A stretch of DNA of 64,000 nucleotides from Microbulbifer flavimaris (GCF_001641755.2 NZ_LRFG02000001.1:682001-746000); one strand, 5' to 3'; counted from the stretch's first letter, positions 38,901 to 48,527 are shown. The notes: generated from the letters alone by a model not told the origin. Program-made: numbers and translations.

Positions 38901-40967
38901 TCAGCTTGCACCCGGCTCGCCCTCTTCGCCAGGGGTGCGGTTGGCCAGCTCGCGCTTCATGTGCAGGTACTGCATGTGCGCCTCAAAGTGGTCGACGACA
39001 TCCCCGATAAGCTGCTCCTTGGTGTAGCCCATCAGGTCATAGGTTAGGCCGCCTTGGCGCAGATGTGGCTCCAGCCGGTAATAACTGGAGCGGGGCTTCT
39101 CGGCGCGCACGGTAAACGCAGGCATCGCGCATTCACGCGGCCAGACCGCGTATGTGAAGTCCACCTCTTCGCCGAGGCTGACATCCAGTGCCAGGTGCAG
39201 GTCATCGCCTTTGCCGCCATGCACGCGCACAGGGTGCCCCCTTCCTTCCAGCTCCTCCTTCACCGCTTCCAGCGCGGGACGAACCCTTTCCTCTATGAAC
39301 TGCTCCACCTGCTTGTGAGTGGGGAAGCTCATCGCACGGGACAGGCGCTGGGCCCAGTTACTCTTGCCTTCCGGCGACATGGTGCGGCCTGAAAGGTGGC
39401 CCGACAGGGCATCCTGCATACTGGCGGCCTTGAGACCTTCGAGCCGCAGGGCACGGTAGAGGCCGATCATCATCAGCACCAGCACGAAGGCAAAGGGCAG
39501 GCCCATGATTACCACGGCACTCTGCAATGCCCCAAGGCCGCCGGTCATCAACAGCGCGAGAGTGACGATACCGATGATGGCGGCCCACAGGATGCGCATC
39601 CAGGGGGGCGCGTCGTGGTTCGGGTCATGCAGCTTGCTGGTGAGGTTGGAGAGCACCAGGGAACCGGAGTCACCCGAGGTGACAAAGAACACGATCGCAA
39701 GGATGGTGACCACAATGGTTGTCAACGTGGTCCAGGGCAGTTTCTCCAGGAACAGGTAGATGGCTGACCCCGGCTTGGCGACCGCCTGCTCGCCAAACTC
39801 AGCGGCTCCGCCCATCACCAGGTCGATCGCGGAGTTACCCATGATGGACATCCACGCCGCCATGAACATGAACGGCAGGATCAGGGTGCCGGCAACAAAG
39901 CCCCGGATGGTGCGCCCGCGGGAAATCCGTGCGAGGAACAGGCCGACAAAGGGGCCCCAGGCTATCCACCAGGCCCAGAAGAAGATGGTCCAGGCATTCA
40001 GCCAGTCCTGGGGCGGGTCGAAGGCAAAGGTGTTGAATGACATCTGTACGAAGTTCTGGATGTAATCACCCATATTGGTGACAAAGGCATCCAGCAAGAA
40101 CCGTGTCTGGCCACTGAAGAGCACGAACAGCATCAGCAGGATCGCCAGCAGCATGTTGAATTCTGACAGCCGTCGGATGCCGCGTTCCACCCCGGTTGCG
40201 GCTGAAATTGCCGCAAACACCACAATCAGGACCGCCAGCACCGCCTGGGTGCCGGTACCCTCCGGTATGCCGAACATGTACTTGAGGCCGAAGTTCAGCT
40301 GGATGATACCGATGCCGAGGCTGGTCGCCACGCCAAACACGGTACCCAGCACTGCGGCGATATCCACCGAATTGCCAATGGGACCTTCGATACGTTTGCC
40401 AAACAGGGGATAGAGAGAGGAACGGATATTCAGTGGCAGGCCGTAGCGGTAGCTGAAAAATGCCAGCGCCATACCCACCAGGCTGTAGACACCCCAGCCG
40501 GACAGGCCCCAGTGAAGATAAGTGATGGCCATGGCGTTGCGTGCCGCCTCCTCGGTACCGCCTTCCCCAACCGGTGGCCCGAGGAACTGGGTGACCGGCT
40601 CCACGATGCAGTAAAAGATCAGGTCAATACCGATACCTGCGGCAAACAACATGGCGGCCCAGGTCACCACATTGAATTCCGGTTCGGCATGATCTGGCCC
40701 CAGCTTGATATCGCCGTACTTGGAGACAGCAATGAAAATGACAAACACCAGGTAGGAGACAATGGCCAGGAAGTAAAACCAGCCAAAGCTGCCGGATATC
40801 CAGGCCAGAACACCGTAAATGACTTCGCTGGCCTGGTCGGTGAACAACATGGCCCAGAGCGAGAAGAGCACGATGCCAACGACCGAGGAGTAGAACACCA
40901 CGGCCTTGAGCTTGGCCTCCTCAGGCGTGGCCTTGGATGTCTCAAATGAGGATTTGGGGTTGTGCAT
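38901..40967 (-). CDS. betT: BCCT family choline transporter BetT
   Basis: Inner-membrane choline importer of 688 residues. About 12 membrane helices up to residue 510; the BCCT signature is in the segment NAWTIFFWAWWIAWGPFVGL. The soluble C-terminal tail of about 170 residues is long, as in BetT proteins whose tail senses osmotic stress. It forms an operon with betA. I see no betI, betC or osmosensor gene nearby. Confidence 0.94.
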   Translation of the reverse strand: MHNPKSSFETSKATPEEAKLKAVVFYSSVVGIVLFSLWAMLFTDQASEVIYGVLAWISGSFGWFYFLAIVSYLVFVIFIAVSKYGDIKLGPDHAEPEFNVVTWAAMLFAAGIGIDLIFYCIVEPVTQFLGPPVGEGGTEEAARNAMAITYLHWGLSGWGVYSLVGMALAFFSYRYGLPLNIRSSLYPLFGKRIEGPIGNSVDIAAVLGTVFGVATSLGIGIIQLNFGLKYMFGIPEGTGTQAVLAVLIVVFAAISAATGVERGIRRLSEFNMLLAILLMLFVLFSGQTRFLLDAFVTNMGDYIQNFVQMSFNTFAFDPPQDWLNAWTIFFWAWWIAWGPFVGLFLARISRGRTIRGFVAGTLILPFMFMAAWMSIMGNSAIDLVMGGAAEFGEQAVAKPGSAIYLFLEKLPWTTLTTIVVTILAIVFFVTSGDSGSLVLSNLTSKLHDPNHDAPPWMRILWAAIIGIVTLALLMTGGLGALQSAVVIMGLPFAFVLVLMMIGLYRALRLEGLKAASMQDALSGHLSGRTMSPEGKSNWAQRLSRAMSFPTHKQVEQFIEERVRPALEAVKEELEGRGHPVRVHGGKGDDLHLALDVSLGEEVDFTYAVWPRECAMPAFTVRAEKPRSSYYRLEPHLRQGGLTYDLMGYTKEQLIGDVVDHFEAHMQYLHMKRELANRTPGEEGEPGAS

Positions 40968-41233
40968 AAGAGTCTGTGGTCCCTGGTCAGTGACAGCGGA
41001 AAATCAGTTCCCACTGGCGGTGCGGGGCAGCCGTAGCCAGTAAAATTTGCCTCAGATAAAAGGTATAGACGTTTGGAACAACTCTGGTGTGCTCGGGCGG
41101 GGTTGGAAATCCGGAATCGTTCTGTCCCAGGGACCACCTTTAGGTCAGAATTCTCCTGGGCATCGGGCGAATGGGTCGGCGCGGAAGACTCGGCAGAGGA
41201 GTCAGGGAAGCCGAGTAGGGAGGCGCGCCTTGG

Positions 41234-42274
41234 CTATTTTACGGGCTCTAATTCAGGAAATTTCCACGTGCCCTCTAATATCTCCTTCCGCGGTTGATAC
41301 ATGCGAACCGCATAGTTCCACCCATCAGTGATCGGCAGGTGGTTAATGCTGTCGGGATCACCTCCGAAATTTATGGTGATGGAACCGTCGTCGTTCGGGG
41401 TGGCAGAGAAATTGTTGAAACTGTTGCGGCCGACCTCATTGGCCTCGAGGTAGCCGTCGGCGTTATAGACAGTGATGGACCAGAAGGCGTCCACCGGAAC
41501 ATTCTTGACCGTCACAGAATAGGGGGTCTTGCCGTCATTGGCTTCTACGCTACCCACTTCATAATAGGCGGCAGTGCGCGGCAGGCCGCCCCAGCCTGCG
41601 GCTGTACCCACCAGGTGATCGATGGGGCGCACCTCATCCCTGGCGCCATATGCATAAGTCGATTCGTAGCCCAGAGTGGCAAGGTTGTTCAGCGCCTGGC
41701 GCGCGACCTTGAGATCCTCGTGGTCCCAGTTGGGCGCCTCGAAAGGACCCTTGCCACCGCCACTCAAGACCAGTCGATCCTGTGCAGCGTGGGCTTTTGC
41801 CAGGTCATCGGGCTTGCTGGCGTCATAAAAGGTACGGACTGTTACCAGAGCGAAACGGGTGCCTACCTCATCCCTGGTCAGCTTATAGGTCCCCGGCTCT
41901 GACTTCATGAACATGTAGTGGTCCTGGTTGACCACGTGCAGGGACATGTAGCGGTCACCGACCTCCGGCAGGGTAATTTCAACGGGCTTGGAGAGGTCCA
42001 GGACCGTGGTTGAGTAAAGCGTGTCCTGGTTCATGCGGATGACCGGTTGGTTATCCGGGGTCGTGGGCTCACGCAGGTGTGTGAATTCGCCGAACCTGGT
42101 TCCGGCTTTCATGTTCTGGCGCACCATATGGTCGGATTCAGCGCGCACATAGTTGGCAATGTCGACACTGACCTGGTCACCGGAAACTTCACCTTCGGAG
42201 GCCATTCCCGATAAGGGAAGCGAGACGCATAGTAGCGCCGCCAAGGCGATATCAGGCCTGAGTCTTGCTTTCAT
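41234..42274 (-). CDS. DUF1254/DUF1214 domain protein, exported
   Basis: 346 residues. The signal peptide MKARLRPDIALAALLCVSLPLSGMAS predicts export to the periplasm. DUF1254 comes first (PVIRMNQDTLYSTTVLDLS, then RYMSLHVVNQDHYMF), then DUF1214 (AFWSITVYNADGYLEAN and FGGDPDSI). The family is widespread in marine bacteria and has no known activity. I chose ATG 42274 because the signal peptide begins there; an upstream extension to 42526 has repeat-like sequence and is not coding. Confidence 0.88.
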   Translation of the reverse strand: MKARLRPDIALAALLCVSLPLSGMASEGEVSGDQVSVDIANYVRAESDHMVRQNMKAGTRFGEFTHLREPTTPDNQPVIRMNQDTLYSTTVLDLSKPVEITLPEVGDRYMSLHVVNQDHYMFMKSEPGTYKLTRDEVGTRFALVTVRTFYDASKPDDLAKAHAAQDRLVLSGGGKGPFEAPNWDHEDLKVARQALNNLATLGYESTYAYGARDEVRPIDHLVGTAAGWGGLPRTAAYYEVGSVEANDGKTPYSVTVKNVPVDAFWSITVYNADGYLEANEVGRNSFNNFSATPNDDGSITINFGGDPDSINHLPITDGWNYAVRMYQPRKEILEGTWKFPELEPVK

Positions 42275-42413
42275 GTTGTGTGATCCCCGTGGCACTGGGT
42301 GTTCGTCAGCATTGTAGTAAAAGAGGTGGTTCAACCGCTGGCTGTGAGTGCCTGGGCTGTGGTGCCCTCGGGTCTGGGGGGAATGACGGGTCGGCGCTAT
42401 TCCGGTTTGTCTT

Positions 42414-42466
42414 GGGGCAGGGATGCGCTTCGCTGCGCTCGCGGCTCTCCGGGCTGGCGCCCTCCG
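42414..42466. repeat. GC-rich direct repeat A, copy 1
   Basis: A 53-base unit containing GCGCTTCGCTGCGCTCG and GGGCTGGCGCCCTCC; the second copy is at 42669-42721 with one difference (G to A). It is followed by a further GC-rich palindrome (GCGGGC, TGC-centred, GCCCGC, 42494-42508). The look is that of a REP-type or degraded repeat. Confidence 0.8.
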
Positions 42467-42600
42467 GGTAGCTTCCTGCGCTCGCTGGTCTCCGCGGGCT
42501 GCGCCCGCTGGACTCGTGCAGGGCACTCGGGCCTCCGGCCCACCGTTGTATACTCCGGCGTCCCAATTTCCTTTGCAAATTGGTCGGCTCGAACGGGGTT

Positions 42601-42679
42601 CTCATCCAAATCTACCCCGGCACCATACAAAAAAACCCGGCAGGAGCCGGGTTTCTTTATATGGCGGTGGGGCAGGGAT
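42601..42679. repeat. tRNA-Ser tail direct repeat B, copy 1
   Basis: 79 bases identical to 42737-42815. This copy holds the tRNA-Ser 3' end (the last 18 bases) and the terminator but no tRNA body; after the shared GGGAT it runs into repeat A. Confidence 0.88.
42629..42654 (-). terminator. Duplicate copy of the tRNA-Ser terminator
   Basis: Same hairpin as at 42765-42790. It lies farther downstream of the tRNA on the minus strand and could act as a back-up terminator. Confidence 0.8.
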
Positions 42680-42721
42680 GCGCTTCGCTGCACTCGCGGC
42701 TCTCCGGGCTGGCGCCCTCCG
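42669..42721. repeat. GC-rich direct repeat A, copy 2
   Basis: Matches 42414-42466 over 53 bases with one difference. It starts inside the duplicated tRNA tail and ends before repeat B copy 2. Confidence 0.8.
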
Positions 42722-42736
42722 AGTCGAACGTGGGCT

Positions 42737-42815
42737 CTCATCCAAATCTACCCCGGCACCATACAAAAAAACCCGGCAGGAGCCGGGTTTCTTTATATGG
42801 CGGTGGGGCAGGGAT
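42737..42815. repeat. tRNA-Ser tail direct repeat B, copy 2 (includes real tRNA end)
   Basis: 79 bases identical to 42601-42679, offset by 136. It includes the 3' end of the intact tRNA-Ser gene and its terminator. Confidence 0.88.
42765..42790 (-). terminator. Terminator of tRNA-Ser
   Basis: On the minus strand: AAACCCGGC, TCCT, GCCGGGTTT, then TTTT. It begins about eight bases after the tRNA CCA end. Confidence 0.9.
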
Positions 42816-42885
42816 TCGAACCCTGGGACCTGTTACAGTCAACGGTTTTCAAGACCGCCGCTTTCGACCACTCAGCCACCCCACC
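42798..42885 (-). tRNA. tRNA-Ser (anticodon TGA)
   Basis: 88 bases including an encoded CCA. Acceptor arms GGTGGGG and CCCCACC, discriminator G, D arm GGCTGAGTGG, anticodon loop CTTGAAA with TGA, a long variable arm (class II, as serine tRNAs have) and T arm GGTTCGAATCC. It reads UCN codons, mainly UCA. A strong promoter and a terminator flank it. The last 18 bases are duplicated downstream. Confidence 0.96.
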
Positions 42886-42899
42886 AATTTGTCCGGCGC

Positions 42900-42927
42900 A
42901 TTATACCGGTCGTTGTGACCGGTACAA
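42900..42927 (-). promoter_or_regulatory. Promoter of tRNA-Ser
   Basis: On the minus strand a -35 TTGTAC, a 16-base spacer and a perfect -10 TATAAT, ending 14 bases before the tRNA 5' end. The spacer contains an inverted repeat (ACCGGTC and GACCGGT). Confidence 0.75.
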
Positions 42928-42960
42928 GTGCGTCGGGGATTTTTTTAGGTAGTTCAATAA

Positions 42961-42994
42961 GTTAGCCGCATTTTTGAACAAAATGACGGCTAAC
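42961..42994 (-). terminator. Hairpin after rne (candidate terminator)
   Basis: GTTAGCCG and CGGCTAAC arms that extend into an A/T-rich inner stem (ATTTT with AAAAT). It begins 10 bases after the rne stop codon. The T-run is weak. Confidence 0.55.
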
Positions 42995-43003
42995 CCTCAG
43001 GCG

Positions 43004-46000
43004 TTAACCCGCCTCGACGTCACTGGCGCTGTCGTTGGCCTGCTCAGCCTGGCGCGCGAGGCGCGGGTCGTTGGCAGGACGCTTCAGTTGGCGCGGCTGG
43101 TGCTGGATATTCGCGGGCTGTGCGGTATCCAGCGGTCGCAGTTCGCCGAGATCACGGTGTTCCGTGACGATCGCGAACTCCTGCAGCGGTTTCGGATTGA
43201 CGCGGGGGTCGTTACTGGCCCGTGTTGCAACTGCTGCACCGGCGGTTTCGACCGACTCCTCACTGGTGGCGGGGAGGGCCTCCTCGGCGGCGACGTCCAG
43301 TGCAAACTCCTCGGCTTCGGCGGTGGCGTAGTCCAGCGTTGCTGCGCCGGTTTCGTGAGGTTCTGCTGCAGCCTGCTCCTCGCTTGCTGCCTCGGGGGTG
43401 GGAACCTCCTCGACAGGACTTTCTGCGGTTGCGGTTTCCTTCAGCTCGGGCTCGCTTCCAGTGGCCTTCACCGGAGTCTCTTCCTGGGCAGAAGGTGCTT
43501 CGGTCTCGGCTGTGGTAGCGACCTCGGGCGCGGGGCTTTGGGCAGGCTTGGCCTCCGGTTGCTCCGCGGTAGCGGCTTCTGCCTTCGCACCTTCAGGCTC
43601 TGCCTTGGGGGCTTTGGGCTGCTGCTCTTTGGCAACCGCTTCCTTCTTTTCGGACTCCTGAGCAGGGGCCTTGCCAGATTCCTGGGGGCGCTTTTTCGCC
43701 TCGGCAGGCTTTTTGGTCTCGGCGGGCTGTTCGCTGTCACCCCGCGAGCGCTGCTTGTCGGCGGAGATCTTTGCTTCGCCTTCAGCCTCGTCAATCGCCT
43801 CGTTCACTTCGCGCTCCAGCTCTTCCTGGCTCTGGGCGACAGCGGCGGCAGCGGCGTTGCCACCGCGACGGCCACGACGGCGAGGTTGTGGACGGCCGCG
43901 AACATTGCTGGGGCGGCGTGCCGGGCGTTGCTCGTCTGAAGTCTCTGCCTTCTCCTGCACGACTTCTTCGGCTTTGGTTTCTACCGTTTCGGTCGTGGTC
44001 GTCTGCTGCTCCTCGCGACGACGACGGCCCTCACCACCGCGACGGCGGCGGCGACGGCGCTGGCCCTGCGGGCGCTCGGCGCTGGTTTCCTTGGACTCTT
44101 CGCGTTTGTCTTCCTTGCGCTCGTCACGCTTGTCCGCGCGCTTATCCTCACGGGACTGTTCACGCTTCTCGCCTTCCTCGCGACCTTCAGCTCGCCCTTC
44201 ACCGCGACCCTCTGCGCGACGGCGAGAGCCACGATTACCTCGGCCGCCACCACGGCGCTGATTGCGGTTGCGCTGCTGCTGGTAGTTCTTACCGCGGCCC
44301 TTGGACTTCTTGTGTTTCTTGGTGGTGTCTTCCTCGGTTGAGAACAGGGACGCAATGGCCGTCAGCAGACGCTGTAACAGGCCGGGCTCTGCCTTTTTCT
44401 CTTCCTTTGGCTTCTTTTGTTTTTTCGGCTTCTCGACCGGAGTCGGTGCCGGCGCGGTATGTGCGATCTGCTGTACCGCTGGCTGGGCTACCGGACGCAG
44501 TGGCTCCTCTTCCGCCTTGGCGGCTTCCTCGAGCGTCCCGGAAATCTTGTAAGAGGTTTCCAGGGTTGTCGCGTCATCGTCGCGGAGTCGCTGCACTTCG
44601 AAGTGCGGGGTTTCCAGCTCGGCGTTGGGAACCACGACCACGCGGGTCTTGTTGCGGGACTCGATCTGGGAGATTGCGCCGCGCTTCTCGTTGAGCAGGT
44701 AGGTGGCAACGTTTACCGGGCAGATAGCGCGAATTTCAGCACTGCGCTCTTTCTTCGCCTCTTCCTCGACCAGTCGCAGAATGGACAGGGCCAGAGATTT
44801 GGTGCCGCGGATGGTGCCCTGGCCGCTGCAGCGGGGGCAGACACGGAAAGTGGTTTCGCCCAGAGACGGGCGCAGGCGCTGACGGGACATCTCCAGCAGG
44901 CCGAAGCGCGAGATGCGGCCGATCTGGACGCGGGCGCGGTCCATGCTCAGTGCCTTGTCCATGCGCTTTTCCACTTCGCGCTGGTTGGACTTGTTCTGCA
45001 TGTCGATAAAATCGATGACCACCAGGCCACCCATGTCCCGCAGGCGCAGCTGGCGGGCGATCTCGTCAGCCGCTTCCAGGTTGATGTTGCGGGCCGTTTC
45101 CTCGATATCGCCGCCTTTGGTGGCACGAGAGGAGTTGATATCGATGGAGACCAGGGCTTCGGTCACATCGATTACGATGGAGCCGCCGGAGGGCAGCTTC
45201 ACTTCACGCTCGAAGGCGGTCTCGATCTGGCTCTCGATCTGGTAGCGATTGAAGAGGGGGATGGCGTCTTCGTAGTACTTCACTTTGCTGGCGTACTGCG
45301 GCATTACCTGGCGGGCGAACTCCGCGGCCAGCTGGTAGGCGCCCTTGTCGTCAACAATGACTTCGCCGATATCGTCGCGCATGTAGTCGCGGATGGCGCG
45401 AATGATGACGTTGCTTTCCTGGAACAGGAAATGGGGAGCTTTGGTGGTATCGGCTTCCTGCTTGATCGCGTCCCAGAGTTGCAGAAGGTAGTTGAGGTCC
45501 CACTGCAGCTCTTCGCCGCTACGGCCGACACCCGCGGTCCGCACGATGATGCCCATGCCGGACGGTACTTCGACCTCGGAAAGTGCATCGCGCAGATCGG
45601 AGCGCTCGTCGCCTTCGATGCGCCGGGAGATGCCGCCGGCACGCGGATTGTTGGGCATCAGCACCAGGTAGCGGCCGGCAAGGCTGATAAAGGTGGTGAG
45701 GGCGGCGCCCTTGTTGCCACGCTCTTCCTTGTCCACCTGGACAATGACTTCCATGCCTTCCTTAACCACGTCTTTGATCTTGACGCGACCCTCGATGTCC
45801 TTGGGTTGCTTCAGGAAGTACTCGCGGGAAATTTCTTTGAGCGGCAGGAAGCCGTGGCGCTCTTCACCGTAATCGACGAAGGCGGCCTCGAGAGAGGGCT
45901 CTACGCGGGTAATCTTACCCTTGTAAATGTTGGCCTTTTTCTGCTGGCGGGTGCGGTTTTCGATGTCCAGGTCATACAGCCACTGGCCATCGACCAGGGC

Positions 46001-46048
46001 AACACGCAACTCTTCTGGTTGAGTTGCGTTGATCAGCATTCTCTTCAT
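43004..46048 (-). CDS. rne: Ribonuclease E
   Basis: Endoribonuclease that starts mRNA decay and processes rRNA and tRNA; scaffold of the RNA degradosome at the inner membrane. 1,014 residues. S1 domain at about 36-125, catalytic Asp303 ([18 protein letters not shown]) and Asp346, zinc link Cys404 and Cys407 (CPRCSG), all at E. coli numbering. From about 530 the protein turns into a long Lys/Arg/Glu-rich, then Ala/Pro/Glu-rich disordered tail typical of the degradosome scaffold. I chose the start [15 protein letters not shown] at 46048, as in E. coli and Pseudomonas. The leader is long and structured, as expected for autoregulation. Confidence 0.97.
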   Translation of the reverse strand: MKRMLINATQPEELRVALVDGQWLYDLDIENRTRQQKKANIYKGKITRVEPSLEAAFVDYGEERHGFLPLKEISREYFLKQPKDIEGRVKIKDVVKEGMEVIVQVDKEERGNKGAALTTFISLAGRYLVLMPNNPRAGGISRRIEGDERSDLRDALSEVEVPSGMGIIVRTAGVGRSGEELQWDLNYLLQLWDAIKQEADTTKAPHFLFQESNVIIRAIRDYMRDDIGEVIVDDKGAYQLAAEFARQVMPQYASKVKYYEDAIPLFNRYQIESQIETAFEREVKLPSGGSIVIDVTEALVSIDINSSRATKGGDIEETARNINLEAADEIARQLRLRDMGGLVVIDFIDMQNKSNQREVEKRMDKALSMDRARVQIGRISRFGLLEMSRQRLRPSLGETTFRVCPRCSGQGTIRGTKSLALSILRLVEEEAKKERSAEIRAICPVNVATYLLNEKRGAISQIESRNKTRVVVVPNAELETPHFEVQRLRDDDATTLETSYKISGTLEEAAKAEEEPLRPVAQPAVQQIAHTAPAPTPVEKPKKQKKPKEEKKAEPGLLQRLLTAIASLFSTEEDTTKKHKKSKGRGKNYQQQRNRNQRRGGGRGNRGSRRRAEGRGEGRAEGREEGEKREQSREDKRADKRDERKEDKREESKETSAERPQGQRRRRRRRGGEGRRRREEQQTTTTETVETKAEEVVQEKAETSDEQRPARRPSNVRGRPQPRRRGRRGGNAAAAAVAQSQEELEREVNEAIDEAEGEAKISADKQRSRGDSEQPAETKKPAEAKKRPQESGKAPAQESEKKEAVAKEQQPKAPKAEPEGAKAEAATAEQPEAKPAQSPAPEVATTAETEAPSAQEETPVKATGSEPELKETATAESPVEEVPTPEAASEEQAAAEPHETGAATLDYATAEAEEFALDVAAEEALPATSEESVETAGAAVATRASNDPRVNPKPLQEFAIVTEHRDLGELRPLDTAQPANIQHQPRQLKRPANDPRLARQAEQANDSASDVEAG

Positions 46049-46792
46049 GCGTGTCGTTAGTCCTTGCATTGAGCAAAGGAAGACACTGAAGTTCGCAGGC
46101 TCTTTGTAGCCCCGCGCACAGGCGTGGGGCGGGCAGGGGATCGCCGTTTTCCGGGTTCTGCCATCGGCAGACGGAAATTTGGGCAGTCTCACTGCTTAAA
46201 CTCCGGGCGCGCACGCTATCGCCACGCCCGTTGGTACCTTTAGCACCCTATGTCAGTACTACCCGGTTTCGCTCATGCCTCTTGGAGGCGGTACTCCCGG
46301 GCGCCGCCCCTCGGTCTCGATAATGCGGGCGGCGAGGTTTACGTCTTTCGAGGCTCTGTTCCGGCTGGCTTTTGGCCGGGCCCTCTGGTCCTGTATTTTG
46401 TGTCTCCGGAAGCCGGGTTACCGATGCTTTCCGGTTGCCAGTGCGGTCGCTGGCATCTGTCGACAGAGCGGGACGTAACTGATTGAGTCTTTATTCAAGC
46501 GCTGCGGGCTTCAGCCCGTCTTACCTTCGCATAATTACCCGCCGGTGGCGGGACCTTTTGGCCAGCGAGGTGCTCCAAAATCTTGTCAGGGGAGCGACCT
46601 GGCCGGCAGAGTTTTGTTGATGACGTGCTGTTGGCACGCACCGGCCGATTGGCGGTATTTTCTCTGGAGCGATGCCTGTGGCTACATCAAAGTGCCGCAC
46701 ATCGCCGAAAACCAGCCCAATTCAGGCCGGCCGAATATAGCACGGGGTCGGGAATGCTTCAATTGGGTGGCTGCTGCCGGTATCATTCGCCG
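46049..46792 (-). promoter_or_regulatory. Long structured leader/promoter region of rne
   Basis: 744 bases without a convincing gene, between divergent rne and rluC. It is dense in hairpins: 46406-46434 (CCGGAAGC with GCTTTCCGG), 46436-46455 (TGCCAG, CTGGCA), palindrome 46457-46466 (CTGTCGACAG), and 46505-46518 (CGGGCT, TC, AGCCCG). In E. coli a leader of about 360 nt lets RNase E cut its own mRNA through a hairpin element; this region is placed to do the same. The rluC promoter must also lie here. Equivalence to the E. coli element is inference. Confidence 0.55.
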
Positions 46793-47815
46793 ATGCGAAG
46801 TAAACACCCCTCCGCCCGAGCCCCCAAAGCCGGCGAACCCACCACCCGCCCAGATGCAGCCACCTCCGGCGTTCAGTTCCTGACCGTTCCCGAAGAGCTG
46901 GCCGGCCAGCGGATCGACAATTTCCTGCAGGCGCGACTCAAAGGCGTGCCGCGCTCGCGCATCTACCGGATCCTCCGCAAGGGCGAGGTGCGGGTGAACA
47001 AGGGCCGCATCAAGGCGGAATACAAGCTGCAGGCCGGGGATGTTGTGCGCGTACCCCCAGTTCGCACAGCAGAGCAGGCTCCTGCCCCGGTGGTGGGAGA
47101 CCAGCTGCGCCAGCTGGTGGAAGAATCCATACTCTATGATGAGGCTGGACTGCTGGTGATCAACAAGCCAGCGGGGCTCGCGGTACATGGTGGCAGCGGC
47201 GTGAGGCTTGGGCTCATCGAGGTGCTGCGGCAGATGTTCCCGGCCAGTCCGTTTATTGAGCTGGTGCACCGCCTCGACAGGGATACCAGCGGGGCAATTA
47301 TGGTGGCTCGCAAGCGTGCCGTGTTGAAGCATGTGCAGGCGGAGCTGAGGGCGGGGCGCATGGAAAAGTCCTATCTGGCGCTGGCGGCGGGGAAGTGGCC
47401 GCGGGGGCGTAAGGTGGTTGAGGCGCCGCTGAAGAAGAATACGCTGAAAAGTGGTGAGCGCATGGTTTCAGTGCACCCGGAAGGGAAGCCCAGTGAAACC
47501 CGTTTTCAGGTTCTGGAGCGTTTCGCCGGGGCCACACTGCTGGCGGCTGAGCCCGTTACCGGGCGTACTCACCAGATCCGTGTGCATGCGCAATTTGTGG
47601 GTTGCCCGCTCGCCGGGGATGCAAAATACACCTCGGACGAGGTTAACCGGGCTTTCCGGGGTGTGGGCCTGAAGCGCCTGTTTCTTCATTCTGCGGTCGT
47701 GGGCTGCACCCTTCCCGGAGGGCAGAAAGTCAGGGTCGAGGCGCCGCTTTCGGCGGAGCTGGAGTCCGTGGTATCGGCGCTGCGCGCAGGTGGCGATGTC
47801 CGCACCTCCGGGTGA
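46793..47815 (+). CDS. rluC: 23S rRNA pseudouridine synthase RluC
   Basis: Makes pseudouridine at 955, 2504 and 2580 of 23S rRNA (E. coli numbering). 340 residues. N-terminal S4 RNA-binding domain (about 38-85), then the RluA-type core with catalytic Asp162 in HRLDRDTSGAIM and GRTHQIRVHAQFVGCPLAGD. I chose ATG 46793 (MRSKHPSARAPKAG), which fits the family; the frame is open to 46583 but that stretch is leader DNA. Divergent from rne, as in Pseudomonas. Confidence 0.95.
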   Translation: MRSKHPSARAPKAGEPTTRPDAATSGVQFLTVPEELAGQRIDNFLQARLKGVPRSRIYRILRKGEVRVNKGRIKAEYKLQAGDVVRVPPVRTAEQAPAPVVGDQLRQLVEESILYDEAGLLVINKPAGLAVHGGSGVRLGLIEVLRQMFPASPFIELVHRLDRDTSGAIMVARKRAVLKHVQAELRAGRMEKSYLALAAGKWPRGRKVVEAPLKKNTLKSGERMVSVHPEGKPSETRFQVLERFAGATLLAAEPVTGRTHQIRVHAQFVGCPLAGDAKYTSDEVNRAFRGVGLKRLFLHSAVVGCTLPGGQKVRVEAPLSAELESVVSALRAGGDVRTSG

Positions 47816-47882
47816 CAAGGGCGCTGGGCGGCCATTGTGGTGAGCTTGTGGTGAACTGGGAAAGCACGATAGGGCGAACTGG

Positions 47883-48527
47883 ATGTTGGTAATTCTGGAC
47901 TGGGACGGCACTGTCTGTAATTCGGAGGCTCGCATTGTTGCCTGCATGCAGCGGGCTGCAGATCGAGCTGGGCTGCCGGTGCTGCACCCGGAAGTGGTGG
48001 GCAATATCATTGGCCTTGGGCTGCCCGAGGCGGTCAGCACCCTGTTCCCCGAGGCGTCCATGGAGCAGCGGGAGCAGATGCGTCAGTTTTACGCCGACGA
48101 ATGGATGGCCGCGCGGAGCGACCCGCTTCCTCTATTCGATGGGGTGCTGGACACCCTGGACAGGTTGCAGAGCGATGGGCATCGGCTTGCGGTTGCGACA
48201 GGCAAGAGTCGGCGGGGACTCAATCGAGAGTTCGAGGACCACGGGTTGGGGGCGCTGTTTGAGGCCAGTCGCTGTGCCGATGAAACCGCATCCAAGCCGC
48301 ACCCCCGCATGCTGCGGGAGCTTCTGCAGGAAACCGGCATTCCGGTGCAGGAAGCGGTGATGGTGGGGGACACGGTATACGACCTGCAGATGGCCGGCGC
48401 CCTGGATATGGCCTCCATTGGTGTCAGTTACGGTGTGCATCACCCTGAGCGGCTGCAGGCCTGCGGGCCCCGTGCCATTATCGATCACTTTTCAGAACTG
48501 TTGAGCTGGCCGCCGCTGGTGCCCTGA
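47883..48527 (+). CDS. HAD family phosphatase (phosphoglycolate phosphatase-like)
   Basis: 214 residues, HAD subfamily IA. Nucleophile Asp6 and acid Asp8 in DWDGTVCNSE, motif II in LAVATGKSRRGL, motif III Lys in ASKPHPRML, motif IV in VMVGDTVYDLQMA. Substrate unknown. It follows rluC after 67 bases, the same neighbour as in Pseudomonas. There, as I recall, sppA comes next; here it is missing. Confidence 0.93.
   Translation: MLVILDWDGTVCNSEARIVACMQRAADRAGLPVLHPEVVGNIIGLGLPEAVSTLFPEASMEQREQMRQFYADEWMAARSDPLPLFDGVLDTLDRLQSDGHRLAVATGKSRRGLNREFEDHGLGALFEASRCADETASKPHPRMLRELLQETGIPVQEAVMVGDTVYDLQMAGALDMASIGVSYGVHHPERLQACGPRAIIDHFSELLSWPPLVP

Noticed and set aside
42275-42526. N-terminal extension of the DUF1254 protein
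   Set aside because: The frame stays open, but the sequence is repeat DNA and the signal peptide begins at 42274.
44417-46060. 547-codon open frame on the plus strand
   Set aside because: Antisense to the conserved catalytic half of rne; composition follows from rne codons.
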